Positions 44,586 to 53,973 of a stretch of 64,000 nt of DNA are shown piece after piece (the stretch's first letter is position 1; each line of letters starts with the position of its first letter). Source of the DNA: Hyphomicrobiales bacterium (GTDB lineage Bacteria; Pseudomonadota; Alphaproteobacteria; Rhizobiales; Beijerinckiaceae); contig JAQGKD010000046.1 in NCBI GenBank assembly GCA_028290285.1, positions 39,246 to 103,245 on the forward strand. Reading direction: 5' to 3'. Made by a program: the position numbers and the translations under genes. The notes under the pieces were generated by a model. It ran no database searches, was not told where the DNA came from, and saw only the letters and a program-made list of their open reading frames with translations.

Positions 44586-44813
44586 TTGGCGAAAAAGCCG
44601 GCTGCACGCGCCGAGTTCGTGCTCTTTGACGTCCTTTACGAAGACGGTTCGCGCCGCTCCAACCGCAAGGTTCCCGGCGGATTGCTCGGTGGCCTTGACG
44701 GAGACGAGCCCGCGCGCGCCGTCATAGAACAGCAGGATCGGGAAATCGCGGAGAAATCCGGCCAGCCCCCGCTGCGAATCAAAAGCCTTCAGCGCGTCGG
44801 CGCCAAGAAGTAA
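44586..44813 (+). CDS. Small conserved hypothetical protein
   Basis: 75 residues from a TTG at 44586 with GAGGAG 10 nt upstream. The sequence opens with AKKPAARAEFVLFDVLYEDGSRRSNRKVP, includes a Gly-rich turn (GGLLGGLDGD), and is basic at both ends. I do not recognise a domain. The reading frame and codon use look coding, but the TTG start lowers certainty. It converges with the acidic-tail protein. Confidence 0.65.
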   Translation: MAKKPAARAEFVLFDVLYEDGSRRSNRKVPGGLLGGLDGDEPARAVIEQQDREIAEKSGQPPLRIKSLQRVGAKK

Positions 44814-44871
44814 CGACGGACGCCAACGGACAGCCGCCCCAGGGGCTGGCTGTCCGTCCGCGTGAAATCCG

Positions 44872-45186
44872 TCAGGCGCCGGGCTTGCCGGCCTCTTCTT
44901 CTTCCTCGTCTTCATCGTCGTCGATATCGACCAGGAAAACGACTGAGGGCTCGTCATCCGAATCGTCCTCATCGTCGAGGTCGTCGGCCGACTCGAATTC
45001 CTCTTCCTCGTCCTTCGTCGCCGTGCGGATCTCGAGCTTGGACTTTCCGTCCCAGATCGGCTTGCCTTCGCTGTGGATCATCGTGAGATCCTCGCGGAAT
45101 TCCTCACTATCGATCAATTCGCGCGCCTGATCCTCGTCGGCATTGGTGACCGCGATCGCGCGGCCCCCGATTTCTACAGTAAACAT
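44872..45186 (-). CDS. Small protein with acidic C-terminal tail
   Basis: 104 residues. The ordered first half (MFTVEIGGRAIAVTNADEDQARELI) is a short alpha-beta unit; the rest (about residues 58-100) is almost all Asp/Glu (e.g. DEEEEFESADDLDDED). No known family by eye. The start is the ATG at 45186 with GAGGAG at 5 nt. The tail may bind basic proteins or metal, which is speculation. Confidence 0.8.
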   Translation of the reverse strand: MFTVEIGGRAIAVTNADEDQARELIDSEEFREDLTMIHSEGKPIWDGKSKLEIRTATKDEEEEFESADDLDDEDDSDDEPSVVFLVDIDDDEDEEEEEAGKPGA

Positions 45187-45419
45187 GTACACTCCTCGCT
45201 CTGATCCGATGAGAACTCGCGAAGTCCCGATCGGATGCAAAGTCTACCACGGATCGGATGGCTCGCGCGACCGGAAGCGAGGATTGTCTCAAGCCGAAGA
45301 TGTGTCGATTTTGCCACGATGCCCGGTTTGCGAAAAAGAAGCGACAAAAAGCTCTTGGCGGGAGCGGCGAGTCGCCCCCACACTGAGGCTGTCTTCAACA
45401 ATCGAAAGGAGGTGATCTA

Positions 45420-45488
45420 GTGTCTATCAACACCGCGATCTCGGGAGTCTCTACTGGATCCCTGAAGCCCTCTAAGGCCACGCGCTGA
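45420..45488 (+). CDS. Candidate 22-residue peptide behind a full-length SD
   Basis: AAAGGAGGTGATCT at 45405-45418 is complementary to the whole 3' end of 16S rRNA, and a GTG starts 7 nt after GGAGG. The frame encodes MSINTAISGVSTGSLKPSKATR and stops at 45488. A hairpin follows 66 nt later. No family known to me. It could be a leader peptide, a small protein, or a non-coding RNA with an SD-like sequence. Confidence 0.4.
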   Translation: MSINTAISGVSTGSLKPSKATR

Positions 45489-45554
45489 TCTAGATATTTC
45501 CGCGATTGCAGCTCATAGAATGCCTCGCTCGAGGCGCCGGAAATGGGCAAAAAG

Positions 45555-45592
45555 GTCAGCGCGCAAGGCAACTTGCGCGCTGACTGCGTTTT
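45555..45592 (+). terminator. Strong hairpin, probable terminator of the small-peptide transcript
   Basis: 13-bp perfect stem GTCAGCGCGCAAG/CTTGCGCGCTGAC, GCAA loop, then TGCGTTTTA. Read leftward it is followed by CTTTTTGCC, so it may act in both directions. Confidence 0.75.
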
Positions 45593-45767
45593 AGGGAGCA
45601 TGCGTGCGGCCAAGCTGCCGCTCTGCGTTGGTCTGTGATTGACCTTCGCCTGCCGAAGGGGCCTAGGCCCTCGACCTCTCCAGTGCATCCGCGTTAACGT
45701 TGACGGTCTCGGCATCGCCGCATTCAGCGCTACTATGGAATTTCACGATTCCATGTGGAGGAACGCC

Positions 45768-46574
45768 ATGAGCCGCCACATCCGTCCCAGTCCGGCATCC
45801 TTCGAATCGCGCCCAGAGCGGCGCGAGGCCGCCCCTCTGCCAAACACGCCGAGGCTGAGGCCGGGCCTTCGAATATATTGTCTCGGCGACGTGCACGGGC
45901 GCAGCGATCTGCTCTTGGGCGTAAGCGATGCAATTTCCCGCGATCTGGACGCACGCCCGATCGGCAATGCGCTCACCATCTGCCTTGGTGATTACGTCGA
46001 CCGGGGCCCGGATTCCGCCGGAGTCATCGACCTGCTGGCACGCGGAGACTTTCCGACGCCGCTCGAAACGCTGCGGGGCAATCATGAGGTCATGATGCTG
46101 GGGTTCCTTGCGGAGCCTCTGGAGTTGGGGGCGTGGCGCCGTTTTGGCGGCCTCGACACGCTTCGGTCCTACGGCGTCCCGACGGACGATCCGGCTCTCG
46201 GCATAGGATTCGAGACAGCGCGCGAAGCGCTGCTGGCGCGGATGCCAGCAATGCACGTCGCTTTCCTGAAGTCGACGCGGAGCTACGTTTCAGTCGACGA
46301 TTACTTTTTCTGCCATGCCGGCGTGCGGCCCGGGGTGCCCCTGGATGCGCAGGACCCGCGCGACCTCATGTGGATTCGCGACGATTTCCTGTCCTACGAG
46401 GGCGATTTCGGGAAAGTGATCGTTCATGGCCACACACCCGTGGCCAAAGCGGAAATTCATGAGAATCGGATCAATATCGATACGAAGGCGTTTGCGAGCG
46501 GTCGCCTTACGTGCCTTGTGCTCGAGGGATCGGGCCAGGGTTTTCTGTCGGGTGCCGACAGGCTACGGTGCTGA
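45768..46574 (+). CDS. Metallophosphoesterase (PPP-type serine/threonine phosphatase)
   Basis: 268 residues. Metal-binding motifs GDVHGR (about 37-42), GDYVDRG (about 77-83) and GNHE (about 111-114), followed by the later His residues in FFCHAGVRPG and VIVHGHTP. This is the single-domain PrpA/ApaH-like bacterial phosphatase pattern. The ATG at 45768 has GGAGG 6 nt upstream; the frame is open to 45639 without support. It lies 45 bp ahead of the Nudix gene. Substrate may be phosphoprotein or a small nucleotide. Confidence 0.9.
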   Translation: MSRHIRPSPASFESRPERREAAPLPNTPRLRPGLRIYCLGDVHGRSDLLLGVSDAISRDLDARPIGNALTICLGDYVDRGPDSAGVIDLLARGDFPTPLETLRGNHEVMMLGFLAEPLELGAWRRFGGLDTLRSYGVPTDDPALGIGFETAREALLARMPAMHVAFLKSTRSYVSVDDYFFCHAGVRPGVPLDAQDPRDLMWIRDDFLSYEGDFGKVIVHGHTPVAKAEIHENRINIDTKAFASGRLTCLVLEGSGQGFLSGADRLRC

Positions 46575-46619
46575 CCGCCTTCTTCGCCCGCCGAGCCGCG
46601 GGCCTTACGCGAGCATTTC

Positions 46620-47186
46620 ATGATCCGTGTTTTGAGCGAAGAAATCATCGACAAAAGTCACTGGATTTACAAAAGGGTCGTCTATGAGATCGGAATCGGC
46701 GGAGAGCGCCACCGGCTGACACGCCAGATCCTCGACCGTGGCGATGCGATTGCCGTGCTTCTGTTCAACCCGACGCGCGGGACCGTGATCCTCACCCGCC
46801 AGTTCCGGCTGCCGGCCTTTCTCAATGGCGGCGAAGACAGCCTGCTCGAAGTCTGCGCGGGAGGGATCGAGGACGGCGACGCCGAAGCGGCCGCCCGGCG
46901 CGAGGCGCTGGAAGAAACCGGCTTCAAGCTGCGCGACGTCAAGCGAGTGTTCGAGGCCTATATGAGCCCCGGCAGCGTCACCGAGAAGATCGTCTTCTTC
47001 GTCGCCGCGTATGATCTGGCAGACCGCAAGGAAGATGGTGGAGGACTTGCGCACGAAGGCGAGTCGATCGAGGTCGTCGAAACGTCCTTCGCCGACGCGC
47101 TTGCACAGATGGCCAGCGGGGACATCAGGGACGCGAAGACCATCATGCTTCTGCAATACGCGCAGATTCACGGTCTTCTCGGCTGA
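46620..47186 (+). CDS. nudK: Nudix hydrolase, NudK-like (GDP-mannose pyrophosphatase)
   Basis: 188 residues. The Nudix box is complete: GGIEDGDAEAAARREALEETGF (G-x5-E-x7-REVxEExGx-type). The N-terminal region VLLFNPTRGTVILTRQFRLPAF and the EAYMSPGSVTEKI segment match the NudK/NudF branch that hydrolyses GDP-mannose or ADP-ribose. It follows the phosphatase gene on the same strand. Confidence 0.88.
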   Translation: MIRVLSEEIIDKSHWIYKRVVYEIGIGGERHRLTRQILDRGDAIAVLLFNPTRGTVILTRQFRLPAFLNGGEDSLLEVCAGGIEDGDAEAAARREALEETGFKLRDVKRVFEAYMSPGSVTEKIVFFVAAYDLADRKEDGGGLAHEGESIEVVETSFADALAQMASGDIRDAKTIMLLQYAQIHGLLG

Positions 47187-47218
47187 CGGCCTCGCGGGCG
47201 TTGGAGCCGCGACCGTCC

Positions 47219-48181
47219 TTAGCGGCCAGCCGGCGAGGATGCGAGAAGAGCATCGAAATAGGCGATGGTCTTTTCGAGGCCCGCCCGCAGGGGCGTCACT
47301 GGCTCCCAGCCAAGGACCGCGCGCGCCTGCGTGATGTCGGGGCGGCGCTGCTTGGGGTCGTCCGAGGGCAAGGGCAGGCTTATGATCTTCGACTTCGAGC
47401 CGGTCATCTCCACGACCAGATCGGCCAGCTGGCGAATCGTGAATTCGCCGGGATTGCCGATATTGATAGGCCCGGTCACCTCATCGCTCGTTCCCATCAC
47501 GCGGATCATCGCTTCGATGAGATCGTCGCGGTAGCAGAAAGAGCGCGTCTGCTGGCCATCGCCGTAAATGGTGAGATCCTTCCCCTGCAGCGCCTGGACG
47601 ATGAAGTTCGAGACGACGCGCCCGTCATTGGGGTGCATGCGCGGGCCGTAGGTGTTGAAGATACGCACCACCTTGATTCCGAGCTTGTGCTGGCGGCGGT
47701 AGTCGAAGAAGAGCGTTTCCGCGCAGCGCTTGCCTTCGTCGTAGCATGAGCGGAAGCCGATGGGATTGACGTTGCCCCAGTAGGATTCGGTTTGCGGATG
47801 CTCGACCGGATCGCCGTAGACCTCGGAGGTCGAGGCCTGGAGGATCTTGATCTTCAGGCGCTTGGCGAGGCCGAGCATGTTGATCGCGCCGAGCACACTG
47901 GTCTTCGTGGTCTGCACGGGGTCGAACTGGTAATGCACGGGCGAGGCGGGGCAGGCAAGATTGTAGATCTCGTCGACCTCGACATAGAGCGGGAAAGTCA
48001 CGTCATGACGCATCAGCTCGAAGCGCGGATTCGTCAGCAGGTGCTCGATGTTGCGGCGGGAACTGGTGAAGAAGTTGTCGACACAAAGGACTTCGTGCCC
48101 TTGATCGAGCAGCCGTTCGCAAAGATGCGAGCCGAGAAAGCCCGCACCGCCGGCCACCATGATCCTGCGTCCCAATTCCAT
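47219..48181 (-). CDS. UDP-glucuronate decarboxylase (UDP-xylose synthase)
   Basis: Cytoplasmic SDR enzyme forming UDP-xylose (via a 4-keto intermediate) from UDP-glucuronate. 320 residues. NAD motif [10 protein letters not shown] at about 8-17, the UXS-specific [18 protein letters not shown], catalytic Tyr/Lys in [10 protein letters not shown], and [18 protein letters not shown]. The ATG at 48181 has GGGAG 6 nt upstream; an upstream ATG at 48280 is rejected. With the UDP-glucuronate epimerase at 51142 it suggests a surface polysaccharide containing xylose and galacturonate. Confidence 0.94.
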   Translation of the reverse strand: MELGRRIMVAGGAGFLGSHLCERLLDQGHEVLCVDNFFTSSRRNIEHLLTNPRFELMRHDVTFPLYVEVDEIYNLACPASPVHYQFDPVQTTKTSVLGAINMLGLAKRLKIKILQASTSEVYGDPVEHPQTESYWGNVNPIGFRSCYDEGKRCAETLFFDYRRQHKLGIKVVRIFNTYGPRMHPNDGRVVSNFIVQALQGKDLTIYGDGQQTRSFCYRDDLIEAMIRVMGTSDEVTGPINIGNPGEFTIRQLADLVVEMTGSKSKIISLPLPSDDPKQRRPDITQARAVLGWEPVTPLRAGLEKTIAYFDALLASSPAGR

Positions 48182-48342
48182 GTTGAACTCCCCTGCGCCG
48201 CCAATCGGACCCGGCCCGCCTAGGTTTGGCTGAAATCCTTTAAAGTACTGTAACCTTTTGTCAGCCTCGCCATAGCTCATAGATCAGGCTGGAGGTTTGG
48301 TAAGGATGCGGGCAGGATCGGCGCAATGGAACCAGCGCCCTT

Positions 48343-49671
48343 TCATCTCGTCAGTGACAGGGGGGGGAGTGCCTGATTCATCATCGTCGTCACGGCCGCC
48401 GAAATGTCCGGCCCGTCAACGGCTTCGAAAAAATCACGCGTAGGATCGGAGGCGCATGATTTCAGCGCCGGTGCAATGTCTGTTGCAAGGGGCTTTACGA
48501 GTTTGTTGTACCAATAGGGATCATATTTCATTTGAGGGATGGGCGCCAGGATCGACACGATCTCGGCCCCCTTGGCCTTGATCGACGCGCAGCCGCCCCG
48601 GTAATCGACGACGTCCGTTTTGCGGCCGCCCGGCAATCCGGGCCCTGGCACATCCTGAATGCCATCCGTCAGCAAGATGACATAGGTCTTCCGAGCGGTC
48701 GTTGATGTGCCTGTTCCGATATTTCGGAGATCGGACGACAACGAATCGAGAGCGTCATTCAAGTAACTGTATCCGAAGTTGGCTATGGGGAGCGCGGCTT
48801 CGATATCGACATTCTGAGCCGCCGACGCGGCGGATGCGATGTTCGTCGTCGGTGCAAGGACTTGGTTGTAGCCTGTTCCGAACGTGTAGATGCCAACCGA
48901 ATACAATTTCGGTATAGCTGCCGATGCATTGCGTCGTGCGATCTCGTCCGTGAACATTTTCACCGCATCCGACACGTAGTCGATTTTCAGCTTGATGGAC
49001 TTCTGGCGCGCGAGTTCCCGATAATCGATAGTTTCACGAACGTGATTGGGATCGTGGCATGCGAAAGAACACTTGATCTGAGGGTCGTTGTACAGAGCAT
49101 CGATGGCGCTGTCGGTCCCCCCGATCCCCATCGAGTTCGAGACGTCGACCAGAAAGATGAACTGATAATATTTGGGCAGGCTCGCGCTCGCCACGCTCTC
49201 CCCCGCCATCTTGATGCTGGACCATCCCAGCGCGCGACCGAGGGTGAGGCTCGCCTGCGTGCTCCAGGCAACCGACGCCTTCACAGCGCCGTTATCATTC
49301 GTCACAGTGATCGTCGGGGTCGGGATTTCTACGCCGAAAAGCTTGCCCGCGTTGGCTGCAAAGGCGGCTTTGCCAGTACCCACGCCGTCTGCTTGAGCCG
49401 CCGACCAGTCATATGTTCCGTACTGCGTCTGGTGGTTCATTCGGTCGACCGTCGTCCGGGCAGCCCTGAGCGACGCTGCATCGGCCGCAGAGTCGAGCTT
49501 CGCGCGCGCGGCCTGGGATAACCCGAAATCGAGCGCGAGCGAAACGAAGCCGAGAACAATCAGCATGCAAAGGGCGGTAATGACTGCGACACTGCCGGAT
49601 CTATCTCTCCAAAAAAACGGCGCGTGTTCACCCAATGACAGCTTATGCCATCGAACGTATGACATTTTCAA
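48343..49671 (-). CDS. TadG-like protein with von Willebrand A domain
   Basis: 442 residues. The N-terminal Tad pseudopilin-like helix (SGSVAVITALCMLIVLGFVSLALDFG) is followed by the TadG N-terminal region, then from about residue 170 a vWA-like domain with MIDAS-type DVSNSM and later TDGIQDV. Cysteines in SFACHDP may form a disulfide. TadG-like proteins are thought to anchor or organise Tad (Flp) pili at the envelope. Last of three adjacent Tad-like genes on this strand; the Tad secretion ATPase genes are elsewhere. Confidence 0.87.
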   Translation of the reverse strand: MKMSYVRWHKLSLGEHAPFFWRDRSGSVAVITALCMLIVLGFVSLALDFGLSQAARAKLDSAADAASLRAARTTVDRMNHQTQYGTYDWSAAQADGVGTGKAAFAANAGKLFGVEIPTPTITVTNDNGAVKASVAWSTQASLTLGRALGWSSIKMAGESVASASLPKYYQFIFLVDVSNSMGIGGTDSAIDALYNDPQIKCSFACHDPNHVRETIDYRELARQKSIKLKIDYVSDAVKMFTDEIARRNASAAIPKLYSVGIYTFGTGYNQVLAPTTNIASAASAAQNVDIEAALPIANFGYSYLNDALDSLSSDLRNIGTGTSTTARKTYVILLTDGIQDVPGPGLPGGRKTDVVDYRGGCASIKAKGAEIVSILAPIPQMKYDPYWYNKLVKPLATDIAPALKSCASDPTRDFFEAVDGPDISAAVTTMMNQALPPLSLTR

Positions 49672-49675
49672 AATC

Positions 49676-50368
49676 CTAAAAGCCCGGGCAAACAGTTCCG
49701 AAAGTACTGTTTCCGGCTGGGGAATAATCGATTTTGGCCGCAGTGCGGGGTAGAAAATAGGCTCCCCGCGTCAGCGTGAGGCTCGGGAAAACGGTCGATC
49801 CGAAAAGTGGCACGTAGTCGACTGAAGCGACTACCGCGATAACCTCGTGTGGGCCGAAGGTATTGTACGGCAGCGTGGTGGTGCTGGGCGAAGCATCGGG
49901 GTGCGCGGAGGAAATCCTCCCGCAAGCCTTGCGGGCGGCCGTATGTCCGGCTGTCCACCGCGTGTCCGCAAAGTACTGGCACGGGCCTGTCGCGCAGGTG
50001 TCCGGCCTCTGTGTGAATTCGATCCCGGAAATGCCGATTTTCAGGTGGTCTGTCCACTCGATACCAAGCTCGCCGGCTTCGGTCAGAGCATCCGGAAAGG
50101 ACAACATCGCGGAATCCCTTATGAACTGCGCGTCTGAGGCAGTCAGCGTTCCGTCTGCCTGCGACGCCATCTGGGCAATACCGTTGACGGTCAGGTTCAG
50201 ATTCCGAGCGTGCATGACATAGCGGCCCCCTTCGACGGTGCCTAGAAGTACGGCCACCAAGGCGGGCATCACTATGGCGAATTCAACCGCGCTGACGCCC
50301 GCGGCGCAATTGCGAAGGCGCGCGAGGTCCCGGACCAATCTGGCTAGAGACCGAGGCAGCCTCAACAT
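49676..50368 (-). CDS. TadE-like pseudopilin
   Basis: 230 residues with one N-terminal hydrophobic helix after a short basic leader (AAGVSAVEFAIVMPALVAVLLG, containing the conserved Glu of TadE/G pseudopilins). The rest is a periplasmic domain with a Cys pair in DTCATGPCQY. The ATG at 50368 overlaps the upstream tadE stop by a few bases and has a G-rich SD. It precedes the tadG-like gene by 4 nt. Confidence 0.85.
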   Translation of the reverse strand: MLRLPRSLARLVRDLARLRNCAAGVSAVEFAIVMPALVAVLLGTVEGGRYVMHARNLNLTVNGIAQMASQADGTLTASDAQFIRDSAMLSFPDALTEAGELGIEWTDHLKIGISGIEFTQRPDTCATGPCQYFADTRWTAGHTAARKACGRISSAHPDASPSTTTLPYNTFGPHEVIAVVASVDYVPLFGSTVFPSLTLTRGAYFLPRTAAKIDYSPAGNSTFGTVCPGF

Positions 50369-50967
50369 GAAGGCCCCCAGCTCACAGATGCAGTCGGTTC
50401 GTTTCGCATGATCGCGGTCGCAGTGAGCCCACGCACGCGCTGGCCTTTCACGAGGATGTAACCGGAGCGCGGCCACAACGGTGAAATGACTGTCGCCAGA
50501 TAGCCTGCGCGTATCGCTATGAGGTCACCCGGCCCTCCCGCGCAGAGAAGATTATCGCTGTCGAAGCTCGGCAATTTAAGGGAATACCTGAAGGGGGAAT
50601 ACAGATCCGCACCGGAACTCTCAATGAGGAACTGGCCGTAGTTGCTGCCAACCGGCCGAACGTCGATGAAAAGGCTGGGGCAGCTCAGCCCAGTGGCGAG
50701 CGAAGCGCAGATCGCATCTCGAAAGGCGGCCGCCGTGGGAGGGACCTTCCCAAGCTGGATCATGCGCGCGGCCGTTTGCACCGATTGGCTGACGAGATGA
50801 TCGCGGAAAAGGTCGTAGCCGACCTGCAGGATTCCGAACAGAGTCCCGAGCAGGATCGGTGCGACCATCGCAAACTCGACGACAACCGACCCTCGTCGAT
50901 CCGCCCGGAAGAACCGTCGAGATGAAACGTGGCTTGCTATCGCGGGTGGGGGTGCGTGACTTTGCAT
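50362..50967 (-). CDS. TadE-like pseudopilin
   Basis: 201 residues. Leader RADRRGSVVVEFAMVAPILLGTLFG has the pseudopilin processing region with Glu at position +5-like. The C-terminal domain has paired Cys (ATGLSCPSL, LLCAGG). First gene of the three-gene Tad-like set; the start at 50967 is the only good ATG. Confidence 0.86.
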   Translation of the reverse strand: MQSHAPPPAIASHVSSRRFFRADRRGSVVVEFAMVAPILLGTLFGILQVGYDLFRDHLVSQSVQTAARMIQLGKVPPTAAAFRDAICASLATGLSCPSLFIDVRPVGSNYGQFLIESSGADLYSPFRYSLKLPSFDSDNLLCAGGPGDLIAIRAGYLATVISPLWPRSGYILVKGQRVRGLTATAIMRNEPTASVSWGPSC

Positions 50968-51141
50968 GGCTTAGACTAGGCAGCAGCGAGTTAACGTTTC
51001 GTGTTTGGTTACGTACGCATGTCACCACTTCTGTTTTGGAAGCCGGAGGCGCGGGGGTAAAAGCGAAGGGGGGGGCCGAGCGCATCCCTTGCTGCCCGCC
51101 TAGAAACAAGTGCATAGGTGCAAACCTTCGCGGAGAATGGC

Positions 51142-52128
51142 ATGCGTTTTCTCGTCACCGGGTCAGCCGGTTTTATCGGCTTCCATCTTTGCCGGAGGCT
51201 GATCGCACTCGGCCATACGGTCGATGGGCTCGACGGCATGACGGATTATTACGATCCGGCGCTCAAGCGGGCTCGTCACGTGGTCCTGGCGAATTCAAAC
51301 CAGTTTCGCGCGCATGAAACCATGCTCGAGGACATGGACTCGCTTTCGCGCATCGTGAACGAAGCGCAGCCCGACATCGTCGTTCACCTCGCCGCACAGG
51401 CAGGGGTGCGCTATTCGATGGAAGAGCCACGCTCCTACGTCAGCGCCAATGTCGTCGGCACGTTCAATCTGCTGGAAGCCCTGCGCGCGGCGCCGGTCTC
51501 GCATCTGATGCTCGCATCGACCAGCTCGGTCTATGGCGCCAATGCCATGCCCTTCTGCGAGGGAGACCGCACCGACCACCCGCTCTCGTTCTACGCCGCG
51601 ACGAAAAAGGCGACGGAAGCAATGGCGCATTCCTATGCGCACCTTTACGCCATACCGACCACGGTAATGCGCTTCTTCACCGTTTATGGTCCGTGGGGCC
51701 GGCCCGACATGGCCTTGTTCAAATTCACCCGCAGCATTCTCGCGGGCGAGCCCATCGACATCTACAATGCCGGACAGATGCAGCGCGATTTCACCTTTGT
51801 GGACGACGCCATTGAGGGCGTGGTGCGCCTCGCGGAACTGATTCCCGCCGCGAGCGACGGTGCGGCGGGCTCGCCCGCGGCCCCATATCGCGTGGTGAAT
51901 ATCGCGGGCGGCAAGCCGGTCAATCTCGAAGACTATATCAGCGCGATCGAGGTCGCCACCGGTCGCCGCGCCATTCGAAATGAACTGCCGATGCAGATGG
52001 GCGAGCCGCAATCGACATTGGCGAGCACGCAGGAGCTGGAACGCCTGACCGGGTTTCGGCCACGGACACCCGTAGATGAGGGCGTCCGGGCCTTCGTCGA
52101 TTGGTATCGCGCGTTTTACCGCGTGTAG
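51142..52128 (+). CDS. UDP-glucuronate 4-epimerase family protein
   Basis: SDR-type nucleotide-sugar epimerase, 328 residues. NAD motif TGSAGFIGFHL, the catalytic Tyr-Lys in SFYAATKKATE, the Ser-Thr segment ASTSSVYG, and VYGPWGRPDMALFKFTRSI, which is typical of UDP-glucuronate (rather than UDP-glucose) 4-epimerases. The ATG at 51142 has GGAG upstream; an in-frame GTG at 51118 lacks an SD. It would supply UDP-galacturonate for surface polysaccharides. Confidence 0.92.
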   Translation: MRFLVTGSAGFIGFHLCRRLIALGHTVDGLDGMTDYYDPALKRARHVVLANSNQFRAHETMLEDMDSLSRIVNEAQPDIVVHLAAQAGVRYSMEEPRSYVSANVVGTFNLLEALRAAPVSHLMLASTSSVYGANAMPFCEGDRTDHPLSFYAATKKATEAMAHSYAHLYAIPTTVMRFFTVYGPWGRPDMALFKFTRSILAGEPIDIYNAGQMQRDFTFVDDAIEGVVRLAELIPAASDGAAGSPAAPYRVVNIAGGKPVNLEDYISAIEVATGRRAIRNELPMQMGEPQSTLASTQELERLTGFRPRTPVDEGVRAFVDWYRAFYRV

Positions 52129-52132
52129 TGGA

Positions 52133-53218
52133 TCAAGCTGCGGTGAGTGTCGGATAATCGGTGTAGCCCTTCACCCCACCGCCGTAGAATGTCGGCTGAT
52201 CGGGCTCGTTCAGCGGCGCACCCTTTTGGAAACGGGCGACGAGATCGGGATTGGCGATATATAGCTTCCCGAAGGCGACGAGATCGGCGCGATCCTCCGC
52301 GATCGCAGCGGCCGCCTTTTCACGCGTATAGCCCGCGTTGGCGATATAGGTGCCCTTGAACGCACGGCGCAGGGCTGCGAAATCGAACGGCGTTCCGTCG
52401 GCCGCCGGCGACTCGTTGACATGCAGGTAGGCGAGCTTCAGCGCGCTCATGCTGCGGGCGACATGCTCGAACAGCGGCGTGGGATTGCTGTCGCGCATGT
52501 CGTTGGCGGGGCTGACCGGCGAGATGCGGATACCGACACGGCCCGGCTCCCAGGCGTTGACCACAGCCTCGGCGACCTCGAGCGCGAAACGTGCACGGTT
52601 CTCGATCGAGCCGCCGTAACCGTCCGTGCGACGGTTGCTGCCATCGCGCATGAACTGGTCGATCAGATAGCCGTTCGCGGCGTGGATTTCGACGCCATCG
52701 AAGCCGGCGCGCTTGGCATTGACCGTGGCATTGTAATAATCGCGCACGATCATCGCGATTTCCTCGACTTCGAGGGCGCGGGGCATGGAAACGGCGTCGA
52801 AGCCGTGAGCGAGATAGGTCTTGGTATTGGCCTGGATCGCGCTGGGGGCGACGGGCGCCGCGCCATCGGCCTGCAACGAGACATGCGAGACGCGGCCAAC
52901 GTGCCACAACTGCAGGAAGATACGACCACCGGCCGCGTGCACGGCGCGGGTGACCGTCTGCCAGCCCTCGACCTGGGCATCGGTGTAGATGCCTGGAGTG
53001 AGGATATAGCCTTGGCCCTGGCGGGAAATTTGCGTCGCCTCGGAGACAATGAGGCCGGCGCTGGCGCGCTGCACATAGTAATCCGCATTCAACGCATGGG
53101 GAGCATCGGTGCCAGGCGTCGCGCGATTGCGCGTCAGCGGGGCCATGACGAGGCGGTTGGGCAGGTCGATGCTGCCCATGCGATGAGGCGTGAAGAGAAC
53201 AGAAGTATCGATAGTCAT
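52133..53218 (-). CDS. Old yellow enzyme family alkene reductase
   Basis: FMN- and NAD(P)H-dependent ene-reductase, 361 residues. LFTPHRMGSIDLPNRLVMAPLTRNRA at the N-terminus, EIHAANGYLIDQFM with the paired HAAN of the substrate site, and GYGGSIENRARF are all standard for NemA/OYE proteins. SD AGGAGA is about 10 nt upstream. It converges with the epimerase. Likely role is detoxification of electrophiles such as N-ethylmaleimide or nitrate esters. Confidence 0.94.
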   Translation of the reverse strand: MTIDTSVLFTPHRMGSIDLPNRLVMAPLTRNRATPGTDAPHALNADYYVQRASAGLIVSEATQISRQGQGYILTPGIYTDAQVEGWQTVTRAVHAAGGRIFLQLWHVGRVSHVSLQADGAAPVAPSAIQANTKTYLAHGFDAVSMPRALEVEEIAMIVRDYYNATVNAKRAGFDGVEIHAANGYLIDQFMRDGSNRRTDGYGGSIENRARFALEVAEAVVNAWEPGRVGIRISPVSPANDMRDSNPTPLFEHVARSMSALKLAYLHVNESPAADGTPFDFAALRRAFKGTYIANAGYTREKAAAAIAEDRADLVAFGKLYIANPDLVARFQKGAPLNEPDQPTFYGGGVKGYTDYPTLTAA

Positions 53219-53318
53219 CTAGGAACATCTCCTGAGGGCGCTTCGAGGATCTTCGTCCATATAGGCATGAACGTCGATCTTCAAAGCATTGCGCCGCCAT
53301 GCCCTGCTCTGGAGGCCA

Positions 53319-53636
53319 TCAATCCTCCTTGATTCCGACACGCCCGGCGACGCTGCGCATGAGCGAGGGCCACCAGCGGTGCAGATCCGTCAGCTGCGCG
53401 CTGCCGTCCATGAATGGCGCCGGCGCACGGCCGATCCCGTCGATGTAATCCGAAAGCGTCTGCAGGTTGGCGATTTCCTGATGCAGCAGATCGACCGCAA
53501 TCCAGGTCTCCTGCGCGGCATCGCCCGTCCGGGTGCGCGCCGAAAGTGCCAGATCTGCCGCGGCGTAGCGAAGGTCGATTATGGCGATGCCGAAATGGCG
53601 GCGGGCAGTGTCAAAATCACTCTGAGAATTTGTCAT
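53319..53636 (-). CDS. Small hypothetical helical protein
   Basis: 105 residues from the ATG at 53636 (GAGG about 10 nt upstream). Helical, no membrane segment or signal; MTNSQSDFDTARRHFGIAII opens it, and it has several Trp (TWIAVDLL, HRWWPSLM). I do not recognise a family. It lies 100 bp upstream of the OYE gene on the same strand. Confidence 0.6.
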   Translation of the reverse strand: MTNSQSDFDTARRHFGIAIIDLRYAAADLALSARTRTGDAAQETWIAVDLLHQEIANLQTLSDYIDGIGRAPAPFMDGSAQLTDLHRWWPSLMRSVAGRVGIKED

Positions 53637-53973
53637 CGCGCATCTACCTCGTGTCCGCACTTTGGCGGGATAGCCGAATGGGCCCCATCACTTGACCTCC
53701 GCACCGCGTCTGGCCGAGCTCAAGATAGCTCAAGCTTTGCAATTGTAGTGGTTACAGAAACAATCATTTCGCCTTTTCCCCAATTTTTATAATTTCTTAC
53801 ATATTCGTTAAGCTCTGGCTAGGGCGCAGCTGCGTGATTCTTAGCGGGACTCGCGCGGGATTCCACAGGCGCCAGACGCAGATGCGGGAAAACAGCCCGC
53901 CCAGGGGGACGCGGGTCCTGTAGGACGTCTGGAAGGAGAGACTGGGAGGAGGAACGGCGCCCGGATCGCGCCC
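53637..53973. other. 337-bp intergenic region
   Basis: Between the small hypothetical gene (start) and the MFS gene (end). It contains an AT-rich tract at about 53735-53815, a possible promoter for the leftward small gene. I see no ORF, tRNA or terminator that stands up. Confidence 0.5.

Larger units (their letters stand above)
45187..45767. other. 581-bp intergenic region
   Basis: Between the acidic-tail gene and the phosphatase gene no ordinary ORF is convincing. It holds a very strong SD with a 22-codon ORF (45405-45488) and a GC-rich hairpin (45555-45584), listed separately. There is also a short palindrome, GCCTCG-C-TCGAGGC, around 45520-45533. Nothing else recognised. Confidence 0.6.

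Noticed and set aside
45400..45425. Possible fragment of the 16S rRNA 3' end (anti-SD complement)
   Set aside because: Identity stops right after GGTGATC; flanking bases do not match rRNA, so it is an SD sequence.
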